From Candidatus Babelota bacterium (GTDB lineage: Bacteria; Babelota; Babeliae; Babelales; Vermiphilaceae), in the NCBI GenBank assembly GCA_003963225.1, contig RXKB01000001.1, positions 169,957-226,528 on the forward strand: a DNA stretch of 56,572 nucleotides, written 5' to 3'. The translations under genes and the position numbers were made by a program. Position 1 is the stretch's first letter; every line of letters begins with the position of its first letter. Under the pieces are notes generated by a model, which ran no database searches, was not told the DNA's origin, and saw only the letters and a list, made by a program, of their open reading frames with translations. This document shows positions 39,308 through 47,118 of this stretch, in pieces.

Positions 39308-42300
39308 TTATGGGGTCTTGGCAGCCGAGTTGACGGCCGAGGTTAGAGACGAAATGGCGTTGATCACACCTTTAATGTCCAGACCTGCGAGGGGGTTAGT
39401 GGACTTACCTCCTTCTGACGAAGCCTCGATGTTCTTCTTGGCCTCCTCGTACTGGCTCAAATATCGGTCAAATAGTTGTTTGCTCTTGCCTGCACCTTCA
39501 CCTGATACAGGCTCACCTTCTCCAAGAATATCATCCAACCGCTTACGCAGCTCTGGATTTTTCTGCAGCTTCTCGGAAAGGACGCTGAAGTCACCACGAC
39601 CTTCCAGCAGCTCTGAGCGAATCTTGGCGAGCTTACCGTGCATAGTGCCGGTAGCCTCGCTGTCAATTGCCATGTGAGACCAGGCGTTTTCACCAGCCTC
39701 ACGTTGGAAAGGGGAGAGGAGCAACTCGTGGGCCTTTGAAATCTTGCTCGACCTTGCGGCACGAATCAAATCTTCATTGGTAACTCGACGAGAGCCCCCC
39801 AAAATACGACCGCTGTCGAACTTGCGCAACTTGCGCGCAGCTTCGATCAACAGGCTTGGGTCATCACTAAGCCCGGCTTGCGACAATGCAGATCCGGCCA
39901 AGGCCGCAGCTCTCGATGGGTCGGATTCATCTGCAATACCCATCAATACGTCTGCATTGATCTTGTCTGTGTAACGCCCGACGCCAGAGGAAGAGAAGTC
40001 GATTTCTCCGGCGTACATTTTCTGCAACGACTTGAAACTTCTGGCTTCGTCATCGCCACCAAGTGCTTCAAGCTGTTGCACGATAAGTGCGCCTTCCGCC
40101 CTTGCCGATTGGCTGCGCGACTGGAATCTCAAATTCTGAATACCGTAATTGAGCACATTACGGTTTGTCAACTCCCCGGCAAATTGTCCGTCTGGATCAA
40201 TACGACCAAACCCCTTGGCAGCAGCTGCGAGTTCGGCAGGAGACATTCCTTTACCGGCAAACTTACCGGTGATGGCGTCTGTGTCTACACCCAACGCACC
40301 TTCCTTAATTCGCTTGGCAATAGCCTCAAGCTCACCACGGGAAACCTTCTTATCGCCGCTATTCTTTCGCGCCTCGATTGCCTCTCGGAGTGCAGTTGGT
40401 ACATTTGTCTGTCGGCCAAGAAATTCTTCAAGCTCACCGTAATTGGTAATACCACCAGACAACAAGCCGGCCGCAATGGTGTCTCCGGCAGTTTGAAGCT
40501 TTCCTAGCCGGCCTAGGGTATCTCGCCCCATGATCCGTTCCGCCGAGGCTATTTTGGATACATCCAATCCAGGGTACAGCTTACGAAGCACTTCTTGAAC
40601 TTGAGCGTCAGACGCACCGCCAACCATATTTCCTGCCTCATCCAGACGACCCTCCGGCAAAGCATTGTACAACCGGTCAGCTTCCTGTAGGTTCTTGAGC
40701 CCTTCAGCATAAGCAGTAGCGTCAGGTGCACCGCTGAAAATACGACGTAGCTCTTCAACACCACCATCAGCCAGACGGCCATCAAGCCCGGCTTGAAACA
40801 GACGCTGCATCATCGGGGCGTTGATCTCCGCCAGATTGGCTGCATGGAAAGCTTCCAGCTTGGCCGAGTTCTTACGACTTTCGGTCACCATACGGTGAGC
40901 TGCCTTGGCTCTTGGGTTGAAGTCCTGTGTGAACTCAATATCATACCCGGTTTGAACCATGCGCCGCGCTGTACCTCTTGGATCCTGGATACCACCTACC
41001 GTCATGATGTCAGTCATCGACATCAACCCCTCGTTATTCTGTTTCTTAGCAGACGCGCGATTGCGTACATTGCGGAGTTGGGCTTGTTGCGCTGAGGTCA
41101 ATGGTCGGTTCAGCCTCCCTTGCACATCACGCAAAACCTCTTCTTCCGACATGCTGGCGTATTTCGGGTCCCAAGCAACATTCATCAGCTCACGACCAAA
41201 GCCGGCCGTGCCTCCTGTATAAGCATCCCACTCGCGTAGTAGGGTCGTCTTCATGGCCGTGACACCAGCACGCCCAAGTTCAGGAGTCCTCTCCAACCCT
41301 AAGTTTGCCGCCAGGGGATTTGTCTGCGCGAAATTCAACGCCTGGTAAGGCGACATGTTGAGCGACGGGGCGATCTTCTGAATAAACGAGTTCAATCCAA
41401 GAGATGTCGTATCACCGTTCTGCGCGAAGTCCCGGATCGCTCTGGCAGTCGAGGAACCTTCTCCGCCTACCTGCAAGGCATGGTAGTGTAGTGCTCCCAA
41501 AATACGAGAAGTCGGCTCACCAAGTCCTTGCGTCAAAGCTGCAATACGCCCGGAGTTGATACCTACCGCCCCACCCAATGCTCGGGCTAAGGCTGGGTCC
41601 ATGTAGGTCAAAGCCGCAGTCGTGTCCCCCATTGCTTGAGTAGCGATATTGGCTGCCGTAAAACCACCGATTCCGAGTGGAAGATTCGGGTTTTGTGCGG
41701 CCAACATCTTAGCCTCGTCGATAACTCCCTTCATTGATTCGATGCTCACACCTGCAACGCGAGCCATGGCTTTTACGTTACGAAGCATCTCTTCAAGCTT
41801 ACGGGCATCACCGGAGTCTGTCAGATTAACGCTGCCTATTCCTACCAGCTTGTTGATCTCATCGGTTAGCTCACGGCCGGACAAATCTCGGCCAAACAGT
41901 CCACGTGCTGCGTCCAGCGCGCCCATGGCTGATTCGCCGTATTTGCCGATGTTGAGCCCGGCATTGCGACCGACCATGCCAGCCGAAGCGGCGGCACCAA
42001 AAGATCCTGTGATATCCTCGATGTTGAACCCACGAGTAAAACGATAGTCAATTGATCCGGGGACTTTTCCTGTCTTGAAATCCACCCCACGCTCAGCCAA
42101 TCGAAAGGCGTCTTGAATGTCGCCTTTCCATTCGTTCTTAAACTGCTTCAGAGCATCTTTCGCGTTTTCGGACTGTAGAGCATCTGCAAAACTCTTCCCC
42201 ATTTTTTGCTGGGCGTCTCGGCTGGAAACGGAGGCAAGGAAGGAGTCGGCGGCAGCTCTAGCTTCTGCCCTGATTTTTTCAATCTCGGTTTGTTTGTCGG

Positions 42301-43003
42301 TGTCGGATACATCTTTCGCCTCACGCACGCGGGTGATGCGGGACAGGGAGGACTCAAGCAAATTACCCACGTCTCGGTTAACGCGCGTAATGCCGGTGCC
42401 CTCCAACCCACGGATTGTACTCATGGACCAATCCTTGTTCAGCCTTTCAAACCCGGCATCGCCAAATGCGGCGCGCAGAGGCTGTTCCGTGCTGTTAACG
42501 TATTTACCGAAATCCGCACGGCGGTAAAATCGACCTTGCAGCTGATCCATCATGCGGTCAGTTTCAAGGGCGGTTGTGGAACCAAGACGACCAAGGGAGG
42601 AAAGGGTCTGCCCGTTAAGATCAGCGTACAACCCCATCTGAGCACGGACGGGGTTGCCACCAATCATTGGGCTCATTACTTTCCACAAAGGGCTATCAGG
42701 CATGGCCGCAAAAGGATACAGCGCCTGATAAAAAGGGCTATCCATGTTGATGCCACCCATACGTGCTGCCATCTGGCTCGATGCCAAGGCGCGCTTCATG
42801 ATGTAATGCTGATCCATGTTCCTGGATCGCAGCATCATCATATCCATCACCGAGTTGTTACCCTGAGGCTGTGGAAAGATTCCCTGCTGAGCGATAAAGC
42901 TTGCCGCAATGTCAAGAAGAGGCATGCCGGTGCCGAGCCCAGGCGAGAGCATGGGAGACCAGAGCCTGTTAGCTTGATATGGGTCGAATGAATTGTATGC
43001 CAT
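39308..43003 (-). CDS. Tape measure protein, 1231 aa
   Basis: This is the longest gene in the window. It is mostly alpha-helical, with Gly/Ala-rich stretches (GSFGAAASAGMVGRNAGLNI near 350), and has no recognisable catalytic domain. It lies directly downstream of two small genes shaped like tail assembly chaperones, the standard tape-measure position. At about 0.15 nm per residue the tail would be roughly 185 nm long (inference from the known length rule). The C-terminus ends in an amphipathic helix (VINAISSLTSAVNSAAKTP). No lysozyme-like motif is seen. Confidence 0.85.
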   Translation of the reverse strand: MAYNSFDPYQANRLWSPMLSPGLGTGMPLLDIAASFIAQQGIFPQPQGNNSVMDMMMLRSRNMDQHYIMKRALASSQMAARMGGINMDSPFYQALYPFAAMPDSPLWKVMSPMIGGNPVRAQMGLYADLNGQTLSSLGRLGSTTALETDRMMDQLQGRFYRRADFGKYVNSTEQPLRAAFGDAGFERLNKDWSMSTIRGLEGTGITRVNRDVGNLLESSLSRITRVREAKDVSDTDKQTEIEKIRAEARAAADSFLASVSSRDAQQKMGKSFADALQSENAKDALKQFKNEWKGDIQDAFRLAERGVDFKTGKVPGSIDYRFTRGFNIEDITGSFGAAASAGMVGRNAGLNIGKYGESAMGALDAARGLFGRDLSGRELTDEINKLVGIGSVNLTDSGDARKLEEMLRNVKAMARVAGVSIESMKGVIDEAKMLAAQNPNLPLGIGGFTAANIATQAMGDTTAALTYMDPALARALGGAVGINSGRIAALTQGLGEPTSRILGALHYHALQVGGEGSSTARAIRDFAQNGDTTSLGLNSFIQKIAPSLNMSPYQALNFAQTNPLAANLGLERTPELGRAGVTAMKTTLLREWDAYTGGTAGFGRELMNVAWDPKYASMSEEEVLRDVQGRLNRPLTSAQQAQLRNVRNRASAKKQNNEGLMSMTDIMTVGGIQDPRGTARRMVQTGYDIEFTQDFNPRAKAAHRMVTESRKNSAKLEAFHAANLAEINAPMMQRLFQAGLDGRLADGGVEELRRIFSGAPDATAYAEGLKNLQEADRLYNALPEGRLDEAGNMVGGASDAQVQEVLRKLYPGLDVSKIASAERIMGRDTLGRLGKLQTAGDTIAAGLLSGGITNYGELEEFLGRQTNVPTALREAIEARKNSGDKKVSRGELEAIAKRIKEGALGVDTDAITGKFAGKGMSPAELAAAAKGFGRIDPDGQFAGELTNRNVLNYGIQNLRFQSRSQSARAEGALIVQQLEALGGDDEARSFKSLQKMYAGEIDFSSSGVGRYTDKINADVLMGIADESDPSRAAALAGSALSQAGLSDDPSLLIEAARKLRKFDSGRILGGSRRVTNEDLIRAARSSKISKAHELLLSPFQREAGENAWSHMAIDSEATGTMHGKLAKIRSELLEGRGDFSVLSEKLQKNPELRKRLDDILGEGEPVSGEGAGKSKQLFDRYLSQYEEAKKNIEASSEGGKSTNPLAGLDIKGVINAISSLTSAVNSAAKTP

Positions 43004-43016
43004 GGCGTCCAGCTGG

Positions 43017-43403
43017 TTACTCGACAGTTTCCGGTTCCAACGGAATAAGGTCGACTGGCTCTTCCTTCTTGAAAGCCAGGTCTTCTTTTTTCTTAGCCAA
43101 GACGCTGCGCCAGAACGCCGGATCGTTCAATTTCGCCTTGTTTTGGCTATTTCTTATTCTAGTTTTTTCAGCCATATATGGCAATGTCAATTCCAAATGC
43201 TCTTTGAGGTCATTTGACAACGCATTGACACTTTGGCGGGAAGGATTACCCCCAACAATAGAAGAGACGGCACCCAGTTTTACCCGAGTGACGTCTACGA
43301 GGAGTTGCCGCTCCAGGTAGGATATCAGATAATCCTCCCGGAGGGATGAAAGTTGAGTTTTGTTGTCGAATGTCAGCCAGCCGCGGAGAAAACCCTCCGT
43401 CAT
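43017..43403 (-). CDS. Tail assembly chaperone, second reading frame
   Basis: This 128-residue frame begins MTEGFLRGWLTFDNKTQL and is helical and charged. It lies between the first chaperone and the tape measure and in the -1 frame relative to the first chaperone. The -1 frame is open across the first stop (TAG at 43411-43409), so it may be made as a frameshift extension, as in many phages. The separate ATG has no ribosome site, but coupled re-initiation would also work. Confidence 0.7.
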   Translation of the reverse strand: MTEGFLRGWLTFDNKTQLSSLREDYLISYLERQLLVDVTRVKLGAVSSIVGGNPSRQSVNALSNDLKEHLELTLPYMAEKTRIRNSQNKAKLNDPAFWRSVLAKKKEDLAFKKEEPVDLIPLEPETVE

Positions 43404-43408
43404 CAAAA

Positions 43409-43945
43409 CTACGCGGCGGCTTTCCAGAAATCCGGGTTCGATACGGCGTCAACGAGTACAAGTACCCGTTGGTCGAATTCTTGGAGGGCGGCTTGTAGAG
43501 CAGCCATCTTTACCATTGGCCAATCGGCAAACAAATCGGCACGTCTCGACACGTACGACGCGCCGTTCTCCTTGTCAGGAGGTGAACTGGCGGCGCTGAT
43601 ATTATCACCAAAAGGCTTGTCATTGATGGTCACCAAGGACAAACCGAGACGGTAATGCGCGACCCGGGCAAAGTAGTAGTCGTTCACGCCCTCGATACGC
43701 CCCTTGTCCCGGTCATAAGCAATTTGAGCGAGAAGGTCGTTGTTCTCCTTCATGCTCAACGCTTTAAGACGGACACGATAGTTTCCACCGAGGAGTTGGA
43801 ACTCCTCTTCATAAGGACGGTCAGCCAGGAAGGCCTTGAAAAACTCTTCCTTCTGCTTGTCTGATACCTTAACTGGAGGCCGGCGGTCGAGATCGACCAT
43901 CGGTTGTGTATCGGCATCAAGTTGGGCTGGGTCTGAATTAGGCAT
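43409..43945 (-). CDS. Tail assembly chaperone, first reading frame
   Basis: This 178-residue protein begins MPNSDPAQLDADTQPM. Its core, with VSDKQKEEFFKAFLADRPYE then FQLLGGNYRVRLKALS, matches the first tail chaperone of contractile-tailed phages by pattern and position. It ends ...NPDFWKAAA. ATG 43945 overlaps the spike gene stop by 8 nt. It would coat the tape measure before tube assembly. Confidence 0.75.
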   Translation of the reverse strand: MPNSDPAQLDADTQPMVDLDRRPPVKVSDKQKEEFFKAFLADRPYEEEFQLLGGNYRVRLKALSMKENNDLLAQIAYDRDKGRIEGVNDYYFARVAHYRLGLSLVTINDKPFGDNISAASSPPDKENGASYVSRRADLFADWPMVKMAALQAALQEFDQRVLVLVDAVSNPDFWKAAA

Positions 43946-46253
43946 AAACTCGGTATTCCTTGAACAGGTCGGAGAAGTCAATCTTCCCGATCACAGAGTG
44001 CTCAATCGCCTTATTGTATGTGTCACCCAGAGATGGGTCAAACTGTAAATTGGCTAAACTGGCCGTTGCGTACATATTGGGCAAATCGGCGCCAGGATAA
44101 GGCATGGTGTCGTTTACCGCCTTTTCCTCCCACGTCGCAAGACCAAGATTCTCGAACTGTGCGTCCTCTTGTTGCGCCAAGGTTTGTGGAATGGCGTCAA
44201 GGCGTTCGGACAACCGATAGTCATTGGAAGAAGGAAAACGAAACTTGAGATCGTCGAACACGCTGTCCTCCCGATAACCAAAGGAGTACTCTTGGAAATC
44301 TCCATTAGCCAATTCAGAGGATTTTTGTTTCCAGTCATTGAAAGTGTCTTTTTCAAACAACCCTTCCACTGGACCTAACGGGCTGATACCGATTGTCTGC
44401 TTTTGCATGCCGACAGCTGTGTTGTCCAACCCGACAAACAGCGCGGTGCCTTCCGTGAACCCGATTAGATTCTTACCAGCCGAGAACAGCAGATCGCCAC
44501 TGGTAAACACGTCAAACCCTCCGCCGCTTCGCAGGAGCACCCGAGAGTCAGCGTCAATAAACATAAGGTCAGATTTGATAACGGCGTTTGACTCCGACTT
44601 GAATAGACTGTGAGCAGCATGGGTTACAAGCCCGCCTTTAGGCGTGTGCAACACGATGCCGCCTACGTCTGTGACCGGCGCATCGGTCGGGTAATACTCA
44701 AAAGGCGAGGCAACGTCTGAGTGCAACACGATTCCTGAGGCTGCACTGTAAAGGTATTGGGCAGCGTGGGTTTTAAGTCTGAACCCTCCATCGGTGGACG
44801 ACAGGTCAATGTTGTCCTTTGCGGCAACAGCTATGTTTTGTCCAACCTTGCCAACCAAATTGCGCAAAGGCTGCATCACGAGGTCTTTTGCCGGCTGAAG
44901 ATAAATATTGCCGCCTTCCATCACGATCGCCGAGCCCCACGCATCTCGAAACACAACCCCACCGTTTGGCATCAAGTACATGCCGGAAGACTTTGGGTAG
45001 AAGTTGCCGGTTTTATCTGGTGTCAGTTTGGTACCTTCACCGATGGCAGTTTCTTTCTTGGGGTCGTCATTGACTTCAAACTTACCAGATTCGTTGAACC
45101 CTTGGTACGCCTGTCCTTCGAGGGTAAAGGCCAAATAGTCCCTCAACTGCAAGAAATGCATGTAAGGGAGGTCTTGAGAAGAAACTGAAGAATCGAAGGT
45201 AAATCCAGGAGGCAGGCTGCTTTCTTTTTTCTCCACCTTTTCTTCAACCGCCTTGATTCGGTGTGGAACACGGATCCAGTTCGTTTTCTCGAACGCAACG
45301 CCGCCAATGGAACGAAAAGCCATGCTTCCGTCCATTCCCATCTTCACACTGGCAAGACCTCGGTCGAAGACATCTGTAGGAACCCCATCCAAGGCCCTTA
45401 GCTGGCTCTCTGCGGGCCTTGAGAATACAAGGTGTAGAAAGTCACCCAACTGCCCAACAAAGCCCCTCAGACGGTCAATACCGATTTGTCTCTCGTTCTT
45501 CAACTCAAAGAAGTCAGCTTTATCGTCCGAGGATGTTTTTCCGGTAAGCTGAATCGCTGGGTCAATTTCCTGCCCAGTCACATTAGGCCGACCAGTTGCT
45601 TCTTTCGGATCGTGCGTGATACCGAACTCGCAGTTTAGAGTCGAGCCATCCTGGTAGGTCTTTGTGGAGCCCATACAGGTGTGATGCTCGAAATTGTGGC
45701 TGATAATCCGAACTAGATCGTCCAAGAGGAAAGCCTGTACTTGGGCAAGCTCAGACGCCTTCAATACACTGAACTGGTGAAATAACCCCAACAAAACACC
45801 AAACTCATTTCCAAGCACATATTCCCCGTCAACCACATCGGTTGGCCGGTTGGCATTCTGCATGTTTAGTTTGGAAAAGCCGATCTTGGTGCCGTAGCCT
45901 TGCGTGTTGTTCTCGTTGAACTTTCCATCGCCAGCACCGAGCACCGTACGAGAAGGCATGTTTTCGGCCTTGTCGATATTCTCAGACTCTGGAACAACGC
46001 CCAGGATTAGTCCGGTGTAAGCATCGCTACGAAAACAGAAGACGGTCGAACCGGGTTGGGGAAGCACACATTCCTTCACGCCAAGCATACTGGCGGTGAT
46101 GGAGCTAAGAGGAATACCTGACAGCAACCCAGGAAGCTTGTTGCTGATTGGGGCCAATTGAACACTGTACGTCCCGGCATCTGAAGATACCACCTTCGCA
46201 AAGAAGAACTGGTTGTTCTCCGCGATCAGACGGTCTAAACGGTAGTTGGCCAT
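43938..46253 (-). CDS. Baseplate spike/hub protein, gp5-like, 771 aa
   Basis: The N-terminal 90 residues look like an OB-type domain (QFFFAKVVSSDAGTYSVQL and GSTVFCFRSDAYTGLILGVV), as in gp5/gpV spikes. A long middle region follows, and from about 450 to 620 comes a beta-helix-like run with repeated strands (DNIDLSSTDGGFRLKTHAAQ, SDLMFIDADSRVLLRSGGG, TSGDLLFSAGKNL). No lysozyme motif is seen. It would pierce the host envelope. The ATG directly follows the T-tract of a terminator, with no ribosome site. Confidence 0.72.
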   Translation of the reverse strand: MANYRLDRLIAENNQFFFAKVVSSDAGTYSVQLAPISNKLPGLLSGIPLSSITASMLGVKECVLPQPGSTVFCFRSDAYTGLILGVVPESENIDKAENMPSRTVLGAGDGKFNENNTQGYGTKIGFSKLNMQNANRPTDVVDGEYVLGNEFGVLLGLFHQFSVLKASELAQVQAFLLDDLVRIISHNFEHHTCMGSTKTYQDGSTLNCEFGITHDPKEATGRPNVTGQEIDPAIQLTGKTSSDDKADFFELKNERQIGIDRLRGFVGQLGDFLHLVFSRPAESQLRALDGVPTDVFDRGLASVKMGMDGSMAFRSIGGVAFEKTNWIRVPHRIKAVEEKVEKKESSLPPGFTFDSSVSSQDLPYMHFLQLRDYLAFTLEGQAYQGFNESGKFEVNDDPKKETAIGEGTKLTPDKTGNFYPKSSGMYLMPNGGVVFRDAWGSAIVMEGGNIYLQPAKDLVMQPLRNLVGKVGQNIAVAAKDNIDLSSTDGGFRLKTHAAQYLYSAASGIVLHSDVASPFEYYPTDAPVTDVGGIVLHTPKGGLVTHAAHSLFKSESNAVIKSDLMFIDADSRVLLRSGGGFDVFTSGDLLFSAGKNLIGFTEGTALFVGLDNTAVGMQKQTIGISPLGPVEGLFEKDTFNDWKQKSSELANGDFQEYSFGYREDSVFDDLKFRFPSSNDYRLSERLDAIPQTLAQQEDAQFENLGLATWEEKAVNDTMPYPGADLPNMYATASLANLQFDPSLGDTYNKAIEHSVIGKIDFSDLFKEYRVYA

Positions 46254-46298
46254 AAAAAGAAGACTCTCGGTTCATTGTAGTTTACAACAAACCGAGAG
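46254..46298 (-). terminator. Intrinsic terminator after the tube gene
   Basis: On the minus strand CTCTCGGTT pairs with AACCGAGAG, with an inner TTGTA/TACAA stem, followed by TCTTCTTTTT. It lies between the tube stop (46340) and the spike ATG (46253), directly abutting that ATG. Confidence 0.85.
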
Positions 46299-46339
46299 CC
46301 CAGACAACCCACAAGTAGGAGGCAAGATAGCAACGATAC

Positions 46340-46900
46340 TTACTGACCACCACCAGATGCCGCTTGACGGAACATTTGCAGGAATTCGATGGACACATTG
46401 TCCACAACTGTGAGGCCTTCTGCTTCAGCGGAAATATTGTAGCCAGTGACAACCGCACCCGTCATGCGATAGCCTGGTGCTTTGGTAGCGCAATCCGGAT
46501 AAGCGGAGGCGCCGTCAAAGGTCACGGCCAATTCGGCTGTGCCTTTGCAGATATTCCAACCAGGCAGGTCGAAAATATCGTGAACGCTGCTGGTTTCGTA
46601 ACCTGTCGTACCACCACCCAGCTGCTGAGACAGGTCAGCGAACAGGCGCTGAATCTGAATCGAGCCCATAGGCTGCGTTGGGTAGATGACGGCAAGTGGT
46701 GAACCACCGGCAGTGGCAAGCGTACGACGACGAATGACCTGCTGTTGGTACGAGATGTTGATGTTGGTCGCACCCGTAACGACACGACTGACTGAAGGCT
46801 CATTGTCTGCGCCCCACAGAATCGTGCACATGTCCGCCGTGATCGGGCGAACAGACTTGACTGCGTTACGACCAAAAATTTCTTGGTTGTTGATTGCCAT
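46340..46900 (-). CDS. Tail tube protein
   Basis: This 186-residue protein follows the sheath gene across a 69-residue gene, the usual tube position. It begins MAINNQEIFGRNAVKSVRPI and ends ...EFLQMFRQAASGGGQ. The strand-rich middle (VTGATNINISYQQQVIRRRT) suits a tube monomer. A strong AGGAG ribosome site precedes the ATG and a strong terminator follows, as expected for an abundant structural protein. It would polymerise inside the sheath. Confidence 0.8.
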   Translation of the reverse strand: MAINNQEIFGRNAVKSVRPITADMCTILWGADNEPSVSRVVTGATNINISYQQQVIRRRTLATAGGSPLAVIYPTQPMGSIQIQRLFADLSQQLGGGTTGYETSSVHDIFDLPGWNICKGTAELAVTFDGASAYPDCATKAPGYRMTGAVVTGYNISAEAEGLTVVDNVSIEFLQMFRQAASGGGQ

Positions 46901-46907
46901 ATTTCTC

Positions 46908-47117
46908 CTAAGTTAGTAATCCGAGTTGTCTTGCGACCTCGTCAAAATTCTTGTCTTCGCCTTTTGTGTAGCGGATCCACCCTTTACCATCTGGAAGCAT
47001 CTGGATGATTATCGAGGGCTGTCCGTCGTCTCTTGCGATTAACAGCCCAACTGCTTCCTTAGTATCCAGTAGGATTTGAGGGGAACGACGTGCGTCCCCC
47101 GCTACAACAATTCTCAC
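46908..47117 (-). CDS. Small protein between sheath and tube, 69 aa
   Basis: It uses a GTG start 2 nt after the sheath stop and begins MRIVVAGDARRSPQILLD. It consists of short strands and a C-terminal helix (NFDEVARQLGLLT). I do not recognise it. Its position between two abundant tail genes implies co-expression with them. Confidence 0.62.
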   Translation of the reverse strand: MRIVVAGDARRSPQILLDTKEAVGLLIARDDGQPSIIIQMLPDGKGWIRYTKGEDKNFDEVARQLGLLT

Positions 47118-47118
47118 G

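Noticed and set aside
42206..42991. Plus-strand ORF of 261 codons opposite the tape measure
   Set aside because: Antisense to a well-supported long gene, His/Arg-rich with no motif, and isolated on that strand.
39308..43003. A lysozyme or peptidase domain in the tape measure
   Set aside because: I saw no glutamate-dependent or Zn-peptidase motif in the 1231 residues.
43405..43450. Canonical slippery heptamer at the chaperone stop
   Set aside because: No X-XXY-YYZ sequence in the zero frame was found near the TAG; frameshift kept only as an option.
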